NCBI RefSeq assembly: GCF_000378985.1
Contig: NZ_KB905370.1
Span: 248,001 to 312,000 of the forward strand
Reading direction: 5' to 3'
Length of the DNA: 64,000 nt
From: Ensifer sp. BR816
GTDB lineage: Bacteria; Pseudomonadota; Alphaproteobacteria; Rhizobiales; Rhizobiaceae
Positions 62,546 through 64,000 of this stretch are shown piece by piece. Made by a program: the position numbers and the translations under genes. Below the pieces are notes generated by a model. That model was not told the DNA's origin and searched no databases. It saw only the letters and a program-made list of their open reading frames with translations. The stretch's first letter is position 1. The number at the start of each line of letters is the position of its first letter.

Positions 62546-62659
62546 CAAAAGATGTGGCCTGTTTCCGCAGCGCAATGTAAAAACTGTCATATCAGTTCAC
62601 GGTATTCAGCGAGCTAATACAAAAGTCGTAGAGCTCACGATTTTGACGAGGAGACAAGC

Positions 62660-63949
<1,290 letters not shown>

Positions 63950-63982
63950 GGGCGCGCGACATCCCTGCCCGTTGCGCGCCCC
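63950..63982 (+). terminator. hairpin after aceA
   Basis: GGGCGCGC-N16-GCGCGCCC directly after the aceA stop can form an 8-bp stem. There is no T-run, so function as a terminator is uncertain. Confidence 0.45.
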
Positions 63983-64000
63983 GGAAATATCAGAATCTCG

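Overview
The window looks like chromosomal DNA of a Sinorhizobium/Ensifer-type alphaproteobacterium. It carries the rhizobial iron regulator RirA, the PleC/DivJ-like kinase CbrA, a NepR-PhyR general-stress pair, an alphaproteobacterial tRNA-His without G-1, copies of a palindromic intergenic repeat, and the gene order dppABCDF - rirA - iron-binding protein - mmsA - phasin - cbrA - acsA2 - potFGHI - aceA, which I recall from the S. meliloti chromosome. This identification rests on recognised protein families, not on a database search.

Bases 1 to about 10,000 form an accessory copper/heavy-metal module. A minus-strand run holds a metallo-hydrolase-like DUF4336 protein, a solitary Rieske protein, a small Cys-containing secreted protein and a FixH-like protein that runs off the left edge, where an RND efflux pump would be expected. 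On the plus strand are a CopZ-type chaperone, a Crp/Fnr-type regulator and a tight operon: lipoprotein, TolC-like channel, multicopper oxidase, periplasmic cupredoxin and CusF-like protein, closed by a hairpin. A Spy-like periplasmic protein is divergent from the Crp/Fnr gene.

Bases 10,000 to 17,200 are a decaying accessory zone. It has small secreted proteins, a LysR remnant broken in several frames, a frameshifted NUDIX gene, a probably frameshifted small gene, and an unusual 335-codon gene with a possible HEPN motif that is translationally coupled to a tiny membrane peptide.

Bases 17,200 to 33,000 are rhizobial backbone: a beta-propeller protein, a TPR/HTH regulator, a DUF899 protein, a large RTX calcium-binding protein, a FAH-family hydrolase, MgtC, a D-amino-acid dehydrogenase-like oxidase, a DUF1328 protein, and divergent nepR and phyR genes. 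Five GGAAC-N16/17-(C/T)GTT sequences lie in this stretch and match the promoter class read by the sigma factor that NepR and PhyR control. This suggests a local general-stress cluster.

Bases 33,000 to 64,000 are core metabolism and regulation: a dipeptide ABC transporter; rirA with an Irr-type operator over its -35; a ferric-iron binding protein; a thioesterase; an M48 protease; a DUF898 protein; mmsA with a divergent LysR; tRNA-His; a phasin; cbrA preceded by a perfect CtrA box; an iron-type permease; acetoacetyl-CoA synthetase; an AsmA protein; the putrescine transporter potFGHI; and a ScfR/RamB-type regulator divergent from isocitrate lyase. Phasin, acetoacetyl-CoA synthetase, MmsA and isocitrate lyase together point to polyhydroxybutyrate turnover and acetate/propionate-type carbon use.
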